A stretch of 64,000 bases of DNA from JALZAI01 sp038207565. Lineage in GTDB: Bacteria > Actinomycetota > Actinomycetes > Mycobacteriales > Jatrophihabitantaceae. Both the position numbers and the translations under genes were made by a program. Of this stretch, positions 10,501 to 17,015 are shown one piece after another. The notes beneath the pieces are model-generated. The model worked only from the letters and a program-made list of their open reading frames with translations, ran no database searches and was not told the origin of the DNA. The stretch's first letter is position 1. Every line of letters starts with the position of its first letter. Location: the NCBI GenBank assembly GCA_038207565.1, contig JBBQZQ010000001.1:248001-312000 (forward strand). Direction: 5' to 3'.

Positions 10501-11189
10501 AGCGCCTGCGCGGTGGCAACGAGCCGGTGCAGCTCGCGGTCCTCCTGGCCGAAGGCCTTGACCACGCGCACGCCGGTGACGTCCTCGTTCACGATCTGCG
10601 CGACATCGCCCTCGCGTTGCTGACCGTCCCACGTCGCGGGGTAGAGACGGCTGCGCATCCGGTAGGACACGGTGAACAGCGCCGGGAGCACCAGGATCGC
10701 CAATACCGCAAGCAGCGGTGACAGCACGAACATGATGCCCAGCGAGATCAGCATCCCGAGCAGGTTGCCGGTCACCAGCGGCAGGAAGTTCAGCAGGCCC
10801 TGGATGAGTGCGGAATCGGAGTTGGCGCGTGCGACGAGCTGGCCCGTCGGCATGCCGCTCAAGGTGTGCAGGTCCATCCGCTGCAGGTGGTCGTGCATGT
10901 CGTTGCGCAGGTCGTACTGCACGCCGAGACCGACCTGACCACCGCGATAGCGGCGGACGTAGGCGAGCGCGAAGGTCAATACCGCACTGCCGATCAGCAT
11001 CAGCAGCCATGGCCACAGCGCGGCCTCCCGGGCGACGATGACGTCGTCGACGATCTTGCGCGCGATGAGGGGCACCACCGCCTGCGACGCGCTGCCCACC
11101 ACCGCAGCGGTGACCGCGAGCACGACATTGCGGCGGTGCCGCATGAGATATGTCCACAGGCGGCGCAGCCAGCCCGGTCCGCCGGTCAC
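7533..11189 (-). CDS. fused full-length ABC exporter (TMD-NBD-TMD-NBD), Rv0194-like multidrug type
   Basis: 1218 aa from a GTG giving VTGGPGWLRRLWTYL. Starts further upstream would run into the kinase gene and add a low-quality leader. It consists of two complete exporter halves in one chain: six-helix domain, NBD1, linker, six-helix domain, NBD2. NBD2 is canonical (GETGAGKST, LSSGQRQ, LLLLDEATSNLD). NBD1 has GPSGSGKST and LSGGQRQR, but its Walker B is VLVLDDATSAVD (catalytic Glu replaced by Asp) and its Q-loop reads YAFEES instead of a Gln, so the two ATP sites are asymmetric as in heterodimeric exporters. It is an inner-membrane protein; drug or lipid export is inferred from the family. It ends 26 bp from the convergent nudC. 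Confidence 0.88.
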   Translation of the reverse strand: MTGGPGWLRRLWTYLMRHRRNVVLAVTAAVVGSASQAVVPLIARKIVDDVIVAREAALWPWLLMLIGSAVLTFALAYVRRYRGGQVGLGVQYDLRNDMHDHLQRMDLHTLSGMPTGQLVARANSDSALIQGLLNFLPLVTGNLLGMLISLGIMFVLSPLLAVLAILVLPALFTVSYRMRSRLYPATWDGQQREGDVAQIVNEDVTGVRVVKAFGQEDRELHRLVATAQALYGSRMRATRLQARYQPWLETIPVLAQVAILALGGWLALHGRISIGTFLAFSTYVGQFVAPVRQLAGVLSVGQQARAGVERIMQVLDLRPAIADAPDAVDLAEVRGDIAFEDVHYGYDGQTPVLRGLDLRIPAGQRVALVGPSGSGKSTLAALVSRFHDPDSGRVLLDGHDLRGVTLQSVRRSVAYAFEESFLFSDSVGTNIAYGRPAASHAEIEAAAVAAQADTFIRELPDGYDTVVGERGLTLSGGQRQRIALARAILADPQVLVLDDATSAVDARTEDVIHSALGEVLTDRTTLLIAHRMSTLHLAERIVVLDGGRIVEDGTHDELAQRSAFYRGLLLGLDADPADQAAASVEAAAGVGGPAVTGPVTATAWQRRGAGSNLAAAPDLLAKVGALPPIRDSAEIDLAVESRSQGGFTLPRLLREFRRPLLVGLVLVVLDAIAGLAGPYLVKTGVDDGVAQGSQAVLLVAATAFLAVTLADLVVQVGSTFVTGRAAERIMLSLRIRVWAQLQRLSLDYYEREMAGRVMTRMTTDVDQFQSLVENGLLSALVAIVTFLGVGVTLILVDAELGLLTMSVIVPLTVATVWFRRRASHLYDLARDRIAAVNADFQESLSGVRESQAFGHEDATIARFHRLGRDYLDTRVHAQRLVATYFPFVQFLAAVADAIVLGVGAGLITSGRLSTGALIAFILYIDMFFSPIQQLSQVFDSWQQTRVSVQRIAQLMELDTLTPAAAHPIRPGRLRGDLVLDHVRFAYPGGAGEALRGVNLHVSPGETVALVGETGAGKSTVLKLLARFYDPVGGRVLVDGHDLRKLDTAAFRAELGYVPQEAFLFTGSVRNNIAYGRPAASDNEVEAAARAVGAHDFVAGLPGGYLHELSERGQSLSSGQRQLIALARAQLVDPALLLLDEATSNLDLATEARVAAAMLQVAHQRTTIVIAHRLQTARTADRIAVLAGGVVTEIGTHEELMAADGRYAEMWRTVELVTR

Positions 11190-11229
11190 CGACCACCCCG
11201 CCCGCGGCGACGGTCCGTCCTGTCGACCA

Positions 11230-11859
11230 TCAGCGCTCTGCCCCGACCGCCGGCCGCTCGGGGTCGTCCATCCGGACGACGATGTCGGCCCGGCCGAGCG
11301 GGTCGACCTCCGCTCGATAACGCTCGAACGCCGGCACAGTCCATGCCTGATCGGGCGCCGTGCGCCGGACGAGGGCGGCGGGGGAGACGTCCAGGTGTAT
11401 GACGACATCGAATGGCAGGCCCAGTCCGAGCAGCACCGGCCCGCTCAGGACGACGACAGCCCCCGGCGGAGCGTCGCGGGGTTCGGCGCGGGTGGCACGG
11501 TTGGTAGCCGGGTCGCGAAGCGAGGGCAGGTAGCTGCCGGACGCCGTCACGCGGTCGAGCACCTCGCGCCGCAGCGCGCGTGTGTCCAGCCAGTCGAGGT
11601 AGGAATCAGGGTCTTGCCTGCCGTGCTCGAGGCGCACCGACGCGTCGCGCCAGAAATACTCAGCCCGTACGTGCGCCACCCGGCGCCCCATTGTCTGCAG
11701 CGGCTGCACCAGCGCCATCGCGAGACGGTGCGGTTGGGCGCAGGGCGCGCCGTCGATGGCCACGCGGACGGTGTCCGGTGACCGGGCGAGGTATTCGCTG
11801 ACGTGGTCGACGAGCGCTTCCGGCGAGAGCGGCAGATACGCGCCGCGCCGGTCTCTCAT
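11230..11859 (-). CDS. uridine-kinase-like P-loop protein with degenerate Walker A
   Basis: 209 aa. The overall layout resembles actinobacterial uridine/cytidine-kinase-like proteins: an N-terminal VRVAIDGAP strand, HVRAEYFWRDASVRLEHG in the substrate-binding position, and DPDSYLDWLDTRALRREVLD. A strand ending in VVLSGPVLLG, a DVVIHLDVSP strand and a C-terminal RADIVVRMDD follow. The nucleotide loop, expected as GxxGxGK[ST], reads GAPCAQPHR and lacks the Lys and Ser/Thr, so catalysis by the usual mechanism is doubtful. Its ATG overlaps the stop of the mycoredoxin gene by 4 bp, so they are coupled. The function is unassigned beyond the fold. Confidence 0.6.
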   Translation of the reverse strand: MRDRRGAYLPLSPEALVDHVSEYLARSPDTVRVAIDGAPCAQPHRLAMALVQPLQTMGRRVAHVRAEYFWRDASVRLEHGRQDPDSYLDWLDTRALRREVLDRVTASGSYLPSLRDPATNRATRAEPRDAPPGAVVVLSGPVLLGLGLPFDVVIHLDVSPAALVRRTAPDQAWTVPAFERYRAEVDPLGRADIVVRMDDPERPAVGAER

Positions 11860-12098
11860 GCCGCGAGCTGGGCCCTGACCTCGGCAACGCTCGGGTTGGT
11901 GAGGGCGGTGCCGTCGGCGAACACGAGCGTCGGGACGGTCTGGTTGCCTCCGTTGACGTTCATCACGAGTTCGGCTGCTGACTCGTCCGTCTCGATGTCC
12001 ACCTCGTCGTAGGAGATCCCCTCGCGTTGCAGCTGCGCTTTGAGGCGGGCGCAGAATCCGCACCACCCGGTCGTGTACATCGTCACTTTGCTCGCCAT
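11856..12098 (-). CDS. mrx1: mycoredoxin-type glutaredoxin
   Basis: 80 aa. The thioredoxin fold opens with VTMYTTGWCGFC, with active-site Cys13 and Cys16 in a CGFC motif, and contains the conserved cis-Pro region TVPTLVF. This is the family of Mrx1 (Rv3198A, active site CGYC), which reduces mycothiol mixed disulfides using mycothiol and mycothiol disulfide reductase. It is cytoplasmic. It is divergent from uvrD2 across 70 bp, the same arrangement as in mycobacteria, and is followed by the overlapping kinase-like gene. Confidence 0.9.
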   Translation of the reverse strand: MASKVTMYTTGWCGFCARLKAQLQREGISYDEVDIETDESAAELVMNVNGGNQTVPTLVFADGTALTNPSVAEVRAQLAA

Positions 12099-12168
12099 GC
12101 GACCTAGAACCGGTTCCCGGCGGTGGCCATTCCCGAGCTGTCGGACCGCGCTGGCAGTATCGGCGGAC

Positions 12169-14166
12169 GTGGGCGATGCCGAGGACGTGCTGCGGGGGCT
12201 CGACCCCGAACAGCGCGCTGCCGCCGACGCGGTCCGTGGGCCGGTGTGCATCCTCGCCGGAGCCGGCACGGGCAAGACCCGTGCCATCACCCACCGCATC
12301 GCCTATCAGGTGCGCTCCGGGGCCGTACCCGCCGGGCAGCTCCTGGCCGTCACCTTCACCGCGCGTGCCGCCGGTGAGCTGCGCACGCGGCTACGCGCGC
12401 TCGGCGCGCAGGGTGTGCAGGCCCGGACATTTCATGCCGCCGCGATGCGGCAGTTGCAGTACTTCGCACCGCGCGTCCTGGGCGGCACGATGCCCGACGT
12501 CGTCGACAGCCAGCTTCGCCTGGTCGGCAACGCCGCGGCCCGGCTGCGTCTGCACACCGATCGCGCCGAGGTCCGCGATCTCGCGTCCGAGATTGACTGG
12601 GCCAAGGCAGTTCTCGCGACGCCGGACAGCTATCCCGAGGTGGCGCGTGCTGCCGGGCGCGCGACCTCGATGACGCCGGACACGGTGTCCAAGGTCTTCC
12701 GCGAGTACGAGGAGACCAAGCGTCGTGCCGCAGTGATCGACTTCGCCGACCTATTGATGATCATGGCGGGGGCGATCGAGGAGTTCCGTGACGTGGCCAG
12801 CGAGGTCCGCGCCCGCTACCGCCACTTCGTCGTCGACGAGTACCAGGACGTCTCTCCGCTGCAGCAGCGCCTCCTCGACGCCTGGCTCGGCGGGCGCGAC
12901 GACCTGTGCGTCGTCGGCGACGCGAACCAGACGATCTACAGCTTCGCCGGGGCGACACCGCAGCACCTGCTGGGCTTTCGCGCCCGCTTCCCCGAGGCCG
13001 TGCTCGTGCGCCTGGAACGCGACTACCGCTCCACGCCGCAGGTCGTCGCGCTCGCGAACCGTCTCGTACGTGGCGGGTCGGCCGTGAAGCTCACGCTCAT
13101 CGGCCAGCGTGCCGACGGTCCCGAACCGAGCTTCGCCGAGTTCGACGACGAACCCGCCGAAGCTGCTGAGGTGGCGCGCGAGTGCGTGCGGCTGATCGAG
13201 GCCGGGACGCCGGCGGCCGAGATCGCAGTGCTGTTTCGCATCAATGCCCAGTCCGAGGTGTACGAGCAGGCGCTGGCCGACGCCCGCGTGCCGTACGTGC
13301 TGCGCGGGGGCGAACGTTTCTTCGACCGGCCCGAGGTGCGTGAGGCGCGGCTGCTGCTGCGGGGCGCTGCCCGGGCCGGGCAGGACGGCGACACGCTGAG
13401 CGACGCGCTGGTATCCGTGCTCTCCGGGATGGGCTGGCACGCCGACACCGCACCACCCGGCGGCGCAGCCCGCGAACGCTGGGAGTCGCTGCAAGCGCTG
13501 GTGGGTCTGGCCGACGACCTCGCCGCCACTGTCCCCGACGCGCAGCTGGGGCACCTCGTCGCCGAACTCGACAGCCGCGCCGAGGCCCAGCACGCGCCGA
13601 CGGTCCAGGGCGTCACACTCGCCTCGCTGCATTCGGCGAAGGGTCTCGAGTGGGACGCCGTGTTCCTGGTGGGCCTGACCGACACGACGCTGCCGATCCA
13701 GCATGCGACCACCGACGAGCAGGTCGCCGAGGAACGTCGCCTGCTCTATGTCGGCATCACCCGCGCACGTGAGCGCCTGGCGCTGTCATGGGCGCTCGCG
13801 CGGAGCCCCGGCCAGCGCCGCGGCCGTCGCCCGAGCCGATTCCTGGACGGGTTGCGCCCCAGCGTCGCGCGCGAGCCGGCCAAAGCTGCGAAGAAGAAGT
13901 CCGTCGCGCCGGAGGCGGCCGACGCCGAACTGTTCGGCCGGCTGCGCGCCTGGCGCCGTACTCAGGCCGAATCGCAGAAGGTGCCGCCCTACGTCGTTTT
14001 CAGCGACGCCACCCTGGTCGCCATCGCCGACTCCCGTCCATCCTCCCGCGGTGCGCTGTCGCAGATCTCCGGGGTCGGGCCGACCAAGCTGGAGCGCTAT
14101 GCCGGCCCCGTCCTCGCAGTGCTCGGCGGTGCCGACCCCGATGAGGTCGCCGCAGTCGAGGTCTAG
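12169..14166 (+). CDS. uvrD2: UvrD2-type superfamily 1 DNA helicase with HRDC domain
   Basis: 665 aa from a GTG that sits just before the conserved helicase start LDPEQRAAADAV. Motifs in order: Walker A GAGTGKT at about 31-37, motif Ia VTFTARAAGELRTRL, motif II VVDEYQDVSPLQ, motif III VVGDANQTIYSFAG, motif IV RLERDYRS, motif V TLASLHSAKGLEWDAVF, and motif VI LLYVGITRARERLALSW. The last ~75 residues form an HRDC domain (VFSDATLVAIADSRP, ISGVGPTKLERYA). Mycobacterial UvrD2 has a tetracysteine element before HRDC; here that stretch is a short Ala/Lys linker with no cysteines. The role is ATP-dependent 3'-5' DNA unwinding in repair. Confidence 0.92.
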   Translation: MGDAEDVLRGLDPEQRAAADAVRGPVCILAGAGTGKTRAITHRIAYQVRSGAVPAGQLLAVTFTARAAGELRTRLRALGAQGVQARTFHAAAMRQLQYFAPRVLGGTMPDVVDSQLRLVGNAAARLRLHTDRAEVRDLASEIDWAKAVLATPDSYPEVARAAGRATSMTPDTVSKVFREYEETKRRAAVIDFADLLMIMAGAIEEFRDVASEVRARYRHFVVDEYQDVSPLQQRLLDAWLGGRDDLCVVGDANQTIYSFAGATPQHLLGFRARFPEAVLVRLERDYRSTPQVVALANRLVRGGSAVKLTLIGQRADGPEPSFAEFDDEPAEAAEVARECVRLIEAGTPAAEIAVLFRINAQSEVYEQALADARVPYVLRGGERFFDRPEVREARLLLRGAARAGQDGDTLSDALVSVLSGMGWHADTAPPGGAARERWESLQALVGLADDLAATVPDAQLGHLVAELDSRAEAQHAPTVQGVTLASLHSAKGLEWDAVFLVGLTDTTLPIQHATTDEQVAEERRLLYVGITRARERLALSWALARSPGQRRGRRPSRFLDGLRPSVAREPAKAAKKKSVAPEAADAELFGRLRAWRRTQAESQKVPPYVVFSDATLVAIADSRPSSRGALSQISGVGPTKLERYAGPVLAVLGGADPDEVAAVEV

Positions 14167-14204
14167 GAGGCCGACCCGTCGCGAGTCTTGCCGAAACCCG
14201 TCCG

Positions 14205-14242
14205 ATAAATAACTTGCACGCCGTTTCTAGGCTTCGTTAGCC
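14205..14242 (+). promoter_or_regulatory. probable WhiB7-autoregulated promoter of whiB7
   Basis: An AT-rich run ATAAATAA (14205-14212) lies directly upstream of a -35-like TTGCAC (14214-14219). A weaker -10-like TTAGCC stands 17 bp further on (14237-14242). WhiB7 is known to bind, through its AT-hook, an AT-rich element just upstream of the -35 of its target promoters, including its own. The island of A/T is conspicuous in this GC-rich DNA. The assignment is by motif and position only. Confidence 0.6.
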
Positions 14243-14323
14243 TGCACTCACGCCACACGCGAGTGTGGCACTCACACGAGATATCGACATCGGAAAGCAA
14301 TCGACACCGGAAAGGGGGTGGCC

Positions 14324-14536
14324 ATGATGGTGACCGTCACGTTCCTGCAGCAGGCCACCCCGCGCCCGCTGGGCTGGTCGCCGCCCGCGCTGCCCACCAT
14401 GGTCGGCAGCCACGGCACCGCTCTGCCCGCAGCTGCCCCGCGCACGCTCATCCCGGCCGCCGTCACAGGCGCCGGAACCGACATGCGCGTGCGAAACGCC
14501 AAGCTGGATAGCCCACCTCGAGGAGAACCTCGCTGA
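14324..14536 (+). CDS. whiB7 leader uORF
   Basis: 70-codon open frame starting at ATG 14324 (a second ATG follows at once). It is preceded by a strong purine Shine-Dalgarno AAAGGGGGTGG at 14311-14321. The peptide is Pro/Ala/Thr-rich with no known domain. Its TGA stop (14534-14536) falls inside the leader hairpins, just before a strong intrinsic terminator and 155 bp before whiB7. Upstream ORFs of this kind in whiB7 leaders sense ribosome stalling by antibiotics. The product is probably irrelevant and the act of translation the signal. An alternative GTG start at 14318 lies inside the Shine-Dalgarno and is less likely. Confidence 0.65.
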   Translation: MMVTVTFLQQATPRPLGWSPPALPTMVGSHGTALPAAAPRTLIPAAVTGAGTDMRVRNAKLDSPPRGEPR

Positions 14537-14564
14537 GTACGCCTCAGCGATCGGCTTCTCGAGG
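14516..14564 (+). promoter_or_regulatory. whiB7 leader antiterminator and alternative hairpins
   Basis: Two small hairpins follow one another: CGAGG/CCTCG around an AGAA loop (14519-14532), and CGCTGAG/CTCAGCG around TACGC (14531-14549). Alternatively CCTCGAG (14516-14522) can pair with CTCGAGG (14558-14564), which takes the first two bases of the terminator stem at 14563-14600. The uORF stop codon is within this region. Competing structures plus a uORF are the layout of ribosome-mediated attenuation known for whiB7. Confidence 0.6.
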
Positions 14565-14600
14565 CCGCGGCTCCCAGATTGGGAACCGCGGCCTTTTTTT
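14563..14600 (+). terminator. intrinsic terminator in the whiB7 leader (attenuator)
   Basis: A 13-bp stem (14563-14575 with 14581-14593, one C/A mismatch) with loop AGATT is followed by seven T residues (14594-14600). It lies between the uORF and the whiB7 start, so it would stop transcription before whiB7 unless the upstream fold changes. A T7 run is rare in this GC-rich window, which makes the call strong. Confidence 0.9.
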
Positions 14601-14691
14601 GTCCTCGACGTCCTCCCGAATCAGGCCAGGCACGACCGATCCGACCCAGCAGGAACAACAGCAGAAGCAACCAAGAAGGAGGTGACCCGAC

Positions 14692-15024
14692 GTGTTCACC
14701 AGCTACGCGGCTGCGGACCTCATCGCTGAGCAGCCGCTCGGGATGGAGCCGCTCGATCCGCTCTCGAAGCAGTGTCCCGAGGACGTGCCGTGCCGCACTC
14801 AGAACGCCGAGCTCTGGTTCGCCGAGACCCCGGCGGACCTGGAACGGGCGAAGACGTTCTGCCACGACTGCCCGGCCCGCCTGGCATGCCTGTCCGGTGC
14901 GCTCGAGCGTCGGGAACCCTGGGGCGTCTGGGGCGGCGAAATCTTCGAGCGCGGCGCGATCGTGGCCAGAAAGCGCCCGCGCGGCCGACCCCGCAAGGAC
15001 GACCGGACCGAGGTGGCTGCCTGA
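14692..15024 (+). CDS. whiB7: WhiB7-type Fe-S transcriptional regulator of intrinsic drug resistance
   Basis: 110 aa. The GTG start is fixed by a near-perfect Shine-Dalgarno AAGGAGGTGA (14676-14685) 6 bp upstream. WhiB family signs are Cys34, Cys57, Cys60 and Cys66 as [4Fe-4S] ligands (an additional Cys28 precedes), the G[VI]W turn EPWGVWGGE at 75-83, and a C-terminal AT-hook RGRPRK at about 97-102. The AT-hook is specific to the WhiB7 branch, which binds sigma factor region 4 and activates ribosome-protection and efflux genes. The upstream attenuator and AT-rich promoter fit the known regulation. The following small ORF region overlaps its stop by 1 bp. Confidence 0.93.
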   Translation: MFTSYAAADLIAEQPLGMEPLDPLSKQCPEDVPCRTQNAELWFAETPADLERAKTFCHDCPARLACLSGALERREPWGVWGGEIFERGAIVARKRPRGRPRKDDRTEVAA

Positions 15025-15122
15025 TGTACCTGCCGATCGCGGCGCCGCTCGACGCAACACCGCACCTGATCACGATGCAACGGACCCGTTCCACGAACCC
15101 TTACTCGTCAAGGAGCATTGCC

Positions 15123-15305
15123 ATGCACACCATGCACGAAGCCCTGGCGCGCGAGCATCGGCTCCGGCGCGAACGCGAGGCTCGCCAGCACCGGCTGGTG
15201 AGCGAACTGGCTGCTGAACGCCGCTGGCGCTATCTCGAGCGGCGCGCACATTCGGCCCATCTGCGCCACGCCAAACGCGCGCGGCAGGTGGCTCAGGCCG
15301 GGTAG
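15123..15305 (+). CDS. small highly charged helical protein of unknown function
   Basis: 60 aa starting MHTMHEALAREHRLRRER, with Shine-Dalgarno AAGGAG 7 bp upstream. An in-frame ATG at 15024 overlapping the whiB7 stop is possible but lacks a ribosome site. The sequence is almost all Arg, Glu, His, Ala and Leu and should form one amphipathic helix. There is no Cys and no membrane segment. Short proteins of this composition are common in actinobacteria and are not functionally assigned. It may be co-transcribed with whiB7. Confidence 0.6.
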   Translation: MHTMHEALAREHRLRREREARQHRLVSELAAERRWRYLERRAHSAHLRHAKRARQVAQAG

Positions 15306-15376
15306 ACACCAACGAGGACGCACCACCGACGGCGGCCGACGAATCCATTGCGATCCGGCGGCCGCCCTCCCGCGTG

Positions 15377-15571
15377 CTACCACCAGAGCTCGTCCAGCTT
15401 GGCCTCGATGGAACGGACATTTGCGCGGGTGCAGGTCGGGCAGATCCAGCGGGTGCGGACGCCGCCACGCGCTTCGACCAGATCGGCACACCACGCCAGC
15501 GGCGGGTCGCCGTCCTCGCTACGGTCGGCTACCCGCCCGCACAGCGCACAGGTCTCCCCCATGCCCGTCAT
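15377..15571 (-). CDS. small zinc-ribbon-like protein
   Basis: 64 aa starting MTGMGETCALCGRVAD, with a CALC pair near the N-terminus, a single Cys in AWCADLVEARGG and a CPTC pair at about 44-47 (WICPTCTRANVRSIEAKLDELWW). Two CxxC knuckles suggest one structural zinc site. It lies upstream of the ABC1-kinase gene's 3' end on the same strand and convergent with the helical protein gene. Function unknown; it is a conserved-looking actinobacterial small protein by composition and coding pattern. Confidence 0.6.
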   Translation of the reverse strand: MTGMGETCALCGRVADRSEDGDPPLAWCADLVEARGGVRTRWICPTCTRANVRSIEAKLDELWW

Positions 15572-15615
15572 CCCTACGCCCCGTGGGGCGCAACGTCCAG
15601 TCCGGCAGCCGCTGC

Positions 15616-16926
15616 TCAGTCGGTGAAGCCGGGCTGCCACTTCTCCGCGAGTTCGCGGAACGGAGCACTCGCGCCGAGCTGGCACAGCACCCCGATCGAG
15701 CCGATCGTCACGCGGTGGATGAGTGCATAGGACGGCGGCAGGTTGAACATCCGCCCGACCTTGGCCTCCTCGCGGCGTGGATCGCCGAGGCGGGCGGCCT
15801 GGGTGCGCATCCAGTCACGGGAGAAGGTGAAGGAAGGCTCGCGCAGGGGCTCGACTATCGGGCCGAGGTAATCCATGACCTGGCGCGCATCGAGGGCGAT
15901 GCCCTCGCGAATGAACCCCTCGCGGCGCATGATCTGCACAACTGCGCCGGAATCGCCGTCGACTGCGGCGCGCATGAGCCGTCCCAGCGGCGCCGGGTAG
16001 CCCCCGGGGATCCGGGCGACCGCACCGAAGTCGAGGACGCCGAGTCGGCCGTCTGCGAGGATGCGGAAGTTGCCCGGGTGCGGGTCGGCGTGCAACATCC
16101 CGGCGCGCTGAGGGCCGGTGTAGTGGAGGAGGGCGAGTAGCGATCCTGCCCGGTCGCGCTGCTGCCCGGTCCCGGTTGCAATGATCTTGGACAGCGGGGT
16201 GCCGTCCATCCACTCGGTGATCATTGCCTTCGGGGCGCTGGCGACGACCCTGGGGACGGCGATATCGGAGTCGCCGGCGTATGCGTTGGCGAACGCGCGC
16301 TGGGCGTCGGCCTCGAGGCTGTAGTCGAGTTCCTCCTGCACGCGGTCCTTGAGCTCGGCGAGCAGCGGCTTGACCTCGAGGCCGGGGGACAGCCGAGAGA
16401 ACAACCGAGCCATGCGCGAGAGCTGGGTGAAGTCGGCCATCAACGCCGGGCCGGCGCCCGGATACTGCAACTTGACAGCCACTTGGCGGCCATCGGCCCA
16501 GACGGCGCGGTGCACCTGGCCGATGCTCGCGGCAGCCGCCGGCGTGTCGTCGAAGAACTGGAACCGGTCGCGCCAGCTTCGTCCGAGCTGCTCGTCGAGG
16601 ACGCCGTGAACCGCGGCCGCGGGCATCGGCGGCGCGGCCTCCTGCAGCCGGGTCAGCGCCTCGCGATAGGGCGCTGCCGTCTCCTCGGGCAGTGCTGCCT
16701 CGAACACCGACAACGCCTGGCCGAGTTTCATCGCACCGCCCTTGAGCTCGCCCAGGACCGTGAACAGCTGCTCGGCCGTGCGAGCCTGCAGCTCGGCGGT
16801 CAGCTCGTCCGACGAGCGTCCGGTCATCCGCCTGCCGAACCCGACAGTCGCGCGGCCCGCAACACCGAGCGGCAGCGAAGCCAGCTTGGCGGTACGTGCG
16901 ACACGGCGCTGCGGGATATCGGACAC
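15616..16926 (-). CDS. ABC1/ADCK (UbiB/AarF) atypical kinase, Rv3197-like
   Basis: 436 aa from GTG 16926 (VSDIPQRRVARTAKLASLP, the conserved start; a second GTG is one codon upstream). ADCK hallmarks: GAMKLGQALS (the KxGQ motif), an Ala-rich nucleotide loop PAAAASIGQVHRAV, AVKLQYPG with the catalytic Lys, HADPHPGNF, and LDFGAVARI as the DFG equivalent. Family members act in isoprenoid-quinone or lipid homeostasis; Rv3197 sits beside whiB7 in mycobacteria and has been linked to macrolide efflux or resistance. The whiB7 neighbourhood is conserved here. It is cytoplasmic or membrane-peripheral. Confidence 0.88.
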   Translation of the reverse strand: MSDIPQRRVARTAKLASLPLGVAGRATVGFGRRMTGRSSDELTAELQARTAEQLFTVLGELKGGAMKLGQALSVFEAALPEETAAPYREALTRLQEAAPPMPAAAVHGVLDEQLGRSWRDRFQFFDDTPAAAASIGQVHRAVWADGRQVAVKLQYPGAGPALMADFTQLSRMARLFSRLSPGLEVKPLLAELKDRVQEELDYSLEADAQRAFANAYAGDSDIAVPRVVASAPKAMITEWMDGTPLSKIIATGTGQQRDRAGSLLALLHYTGPQRAGMLHADPHPGNFRILADGRLGVLDFGAVARIPGGYPAPLGRLMRAAVDGDSGAVVQIMRREGFIREGIALDARQVMDYLGPIVEPLREPSFTFSRDWMRTQAARLGDPRREEAKVGRMFNLPPSYALIHRVTIGSIGVLCQLGASAPFRELAEKWQPGFTD

Positions 16927-17015
16927 CACGCCATTGTGCCTGGCCGGGCCGCTACCACCGGCGCCGAAGCTGTACCGGAGCAACGATTCCTGACGAACCA
17001 TTCGGGCAGATGCGC

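Noticed and set aside
11190..11408. N-terminal extension of the ABC exporter
   Set aside because: The extra 73 residues overlap the kinase-like gene and are Ser/Arg-rich without transporter character.
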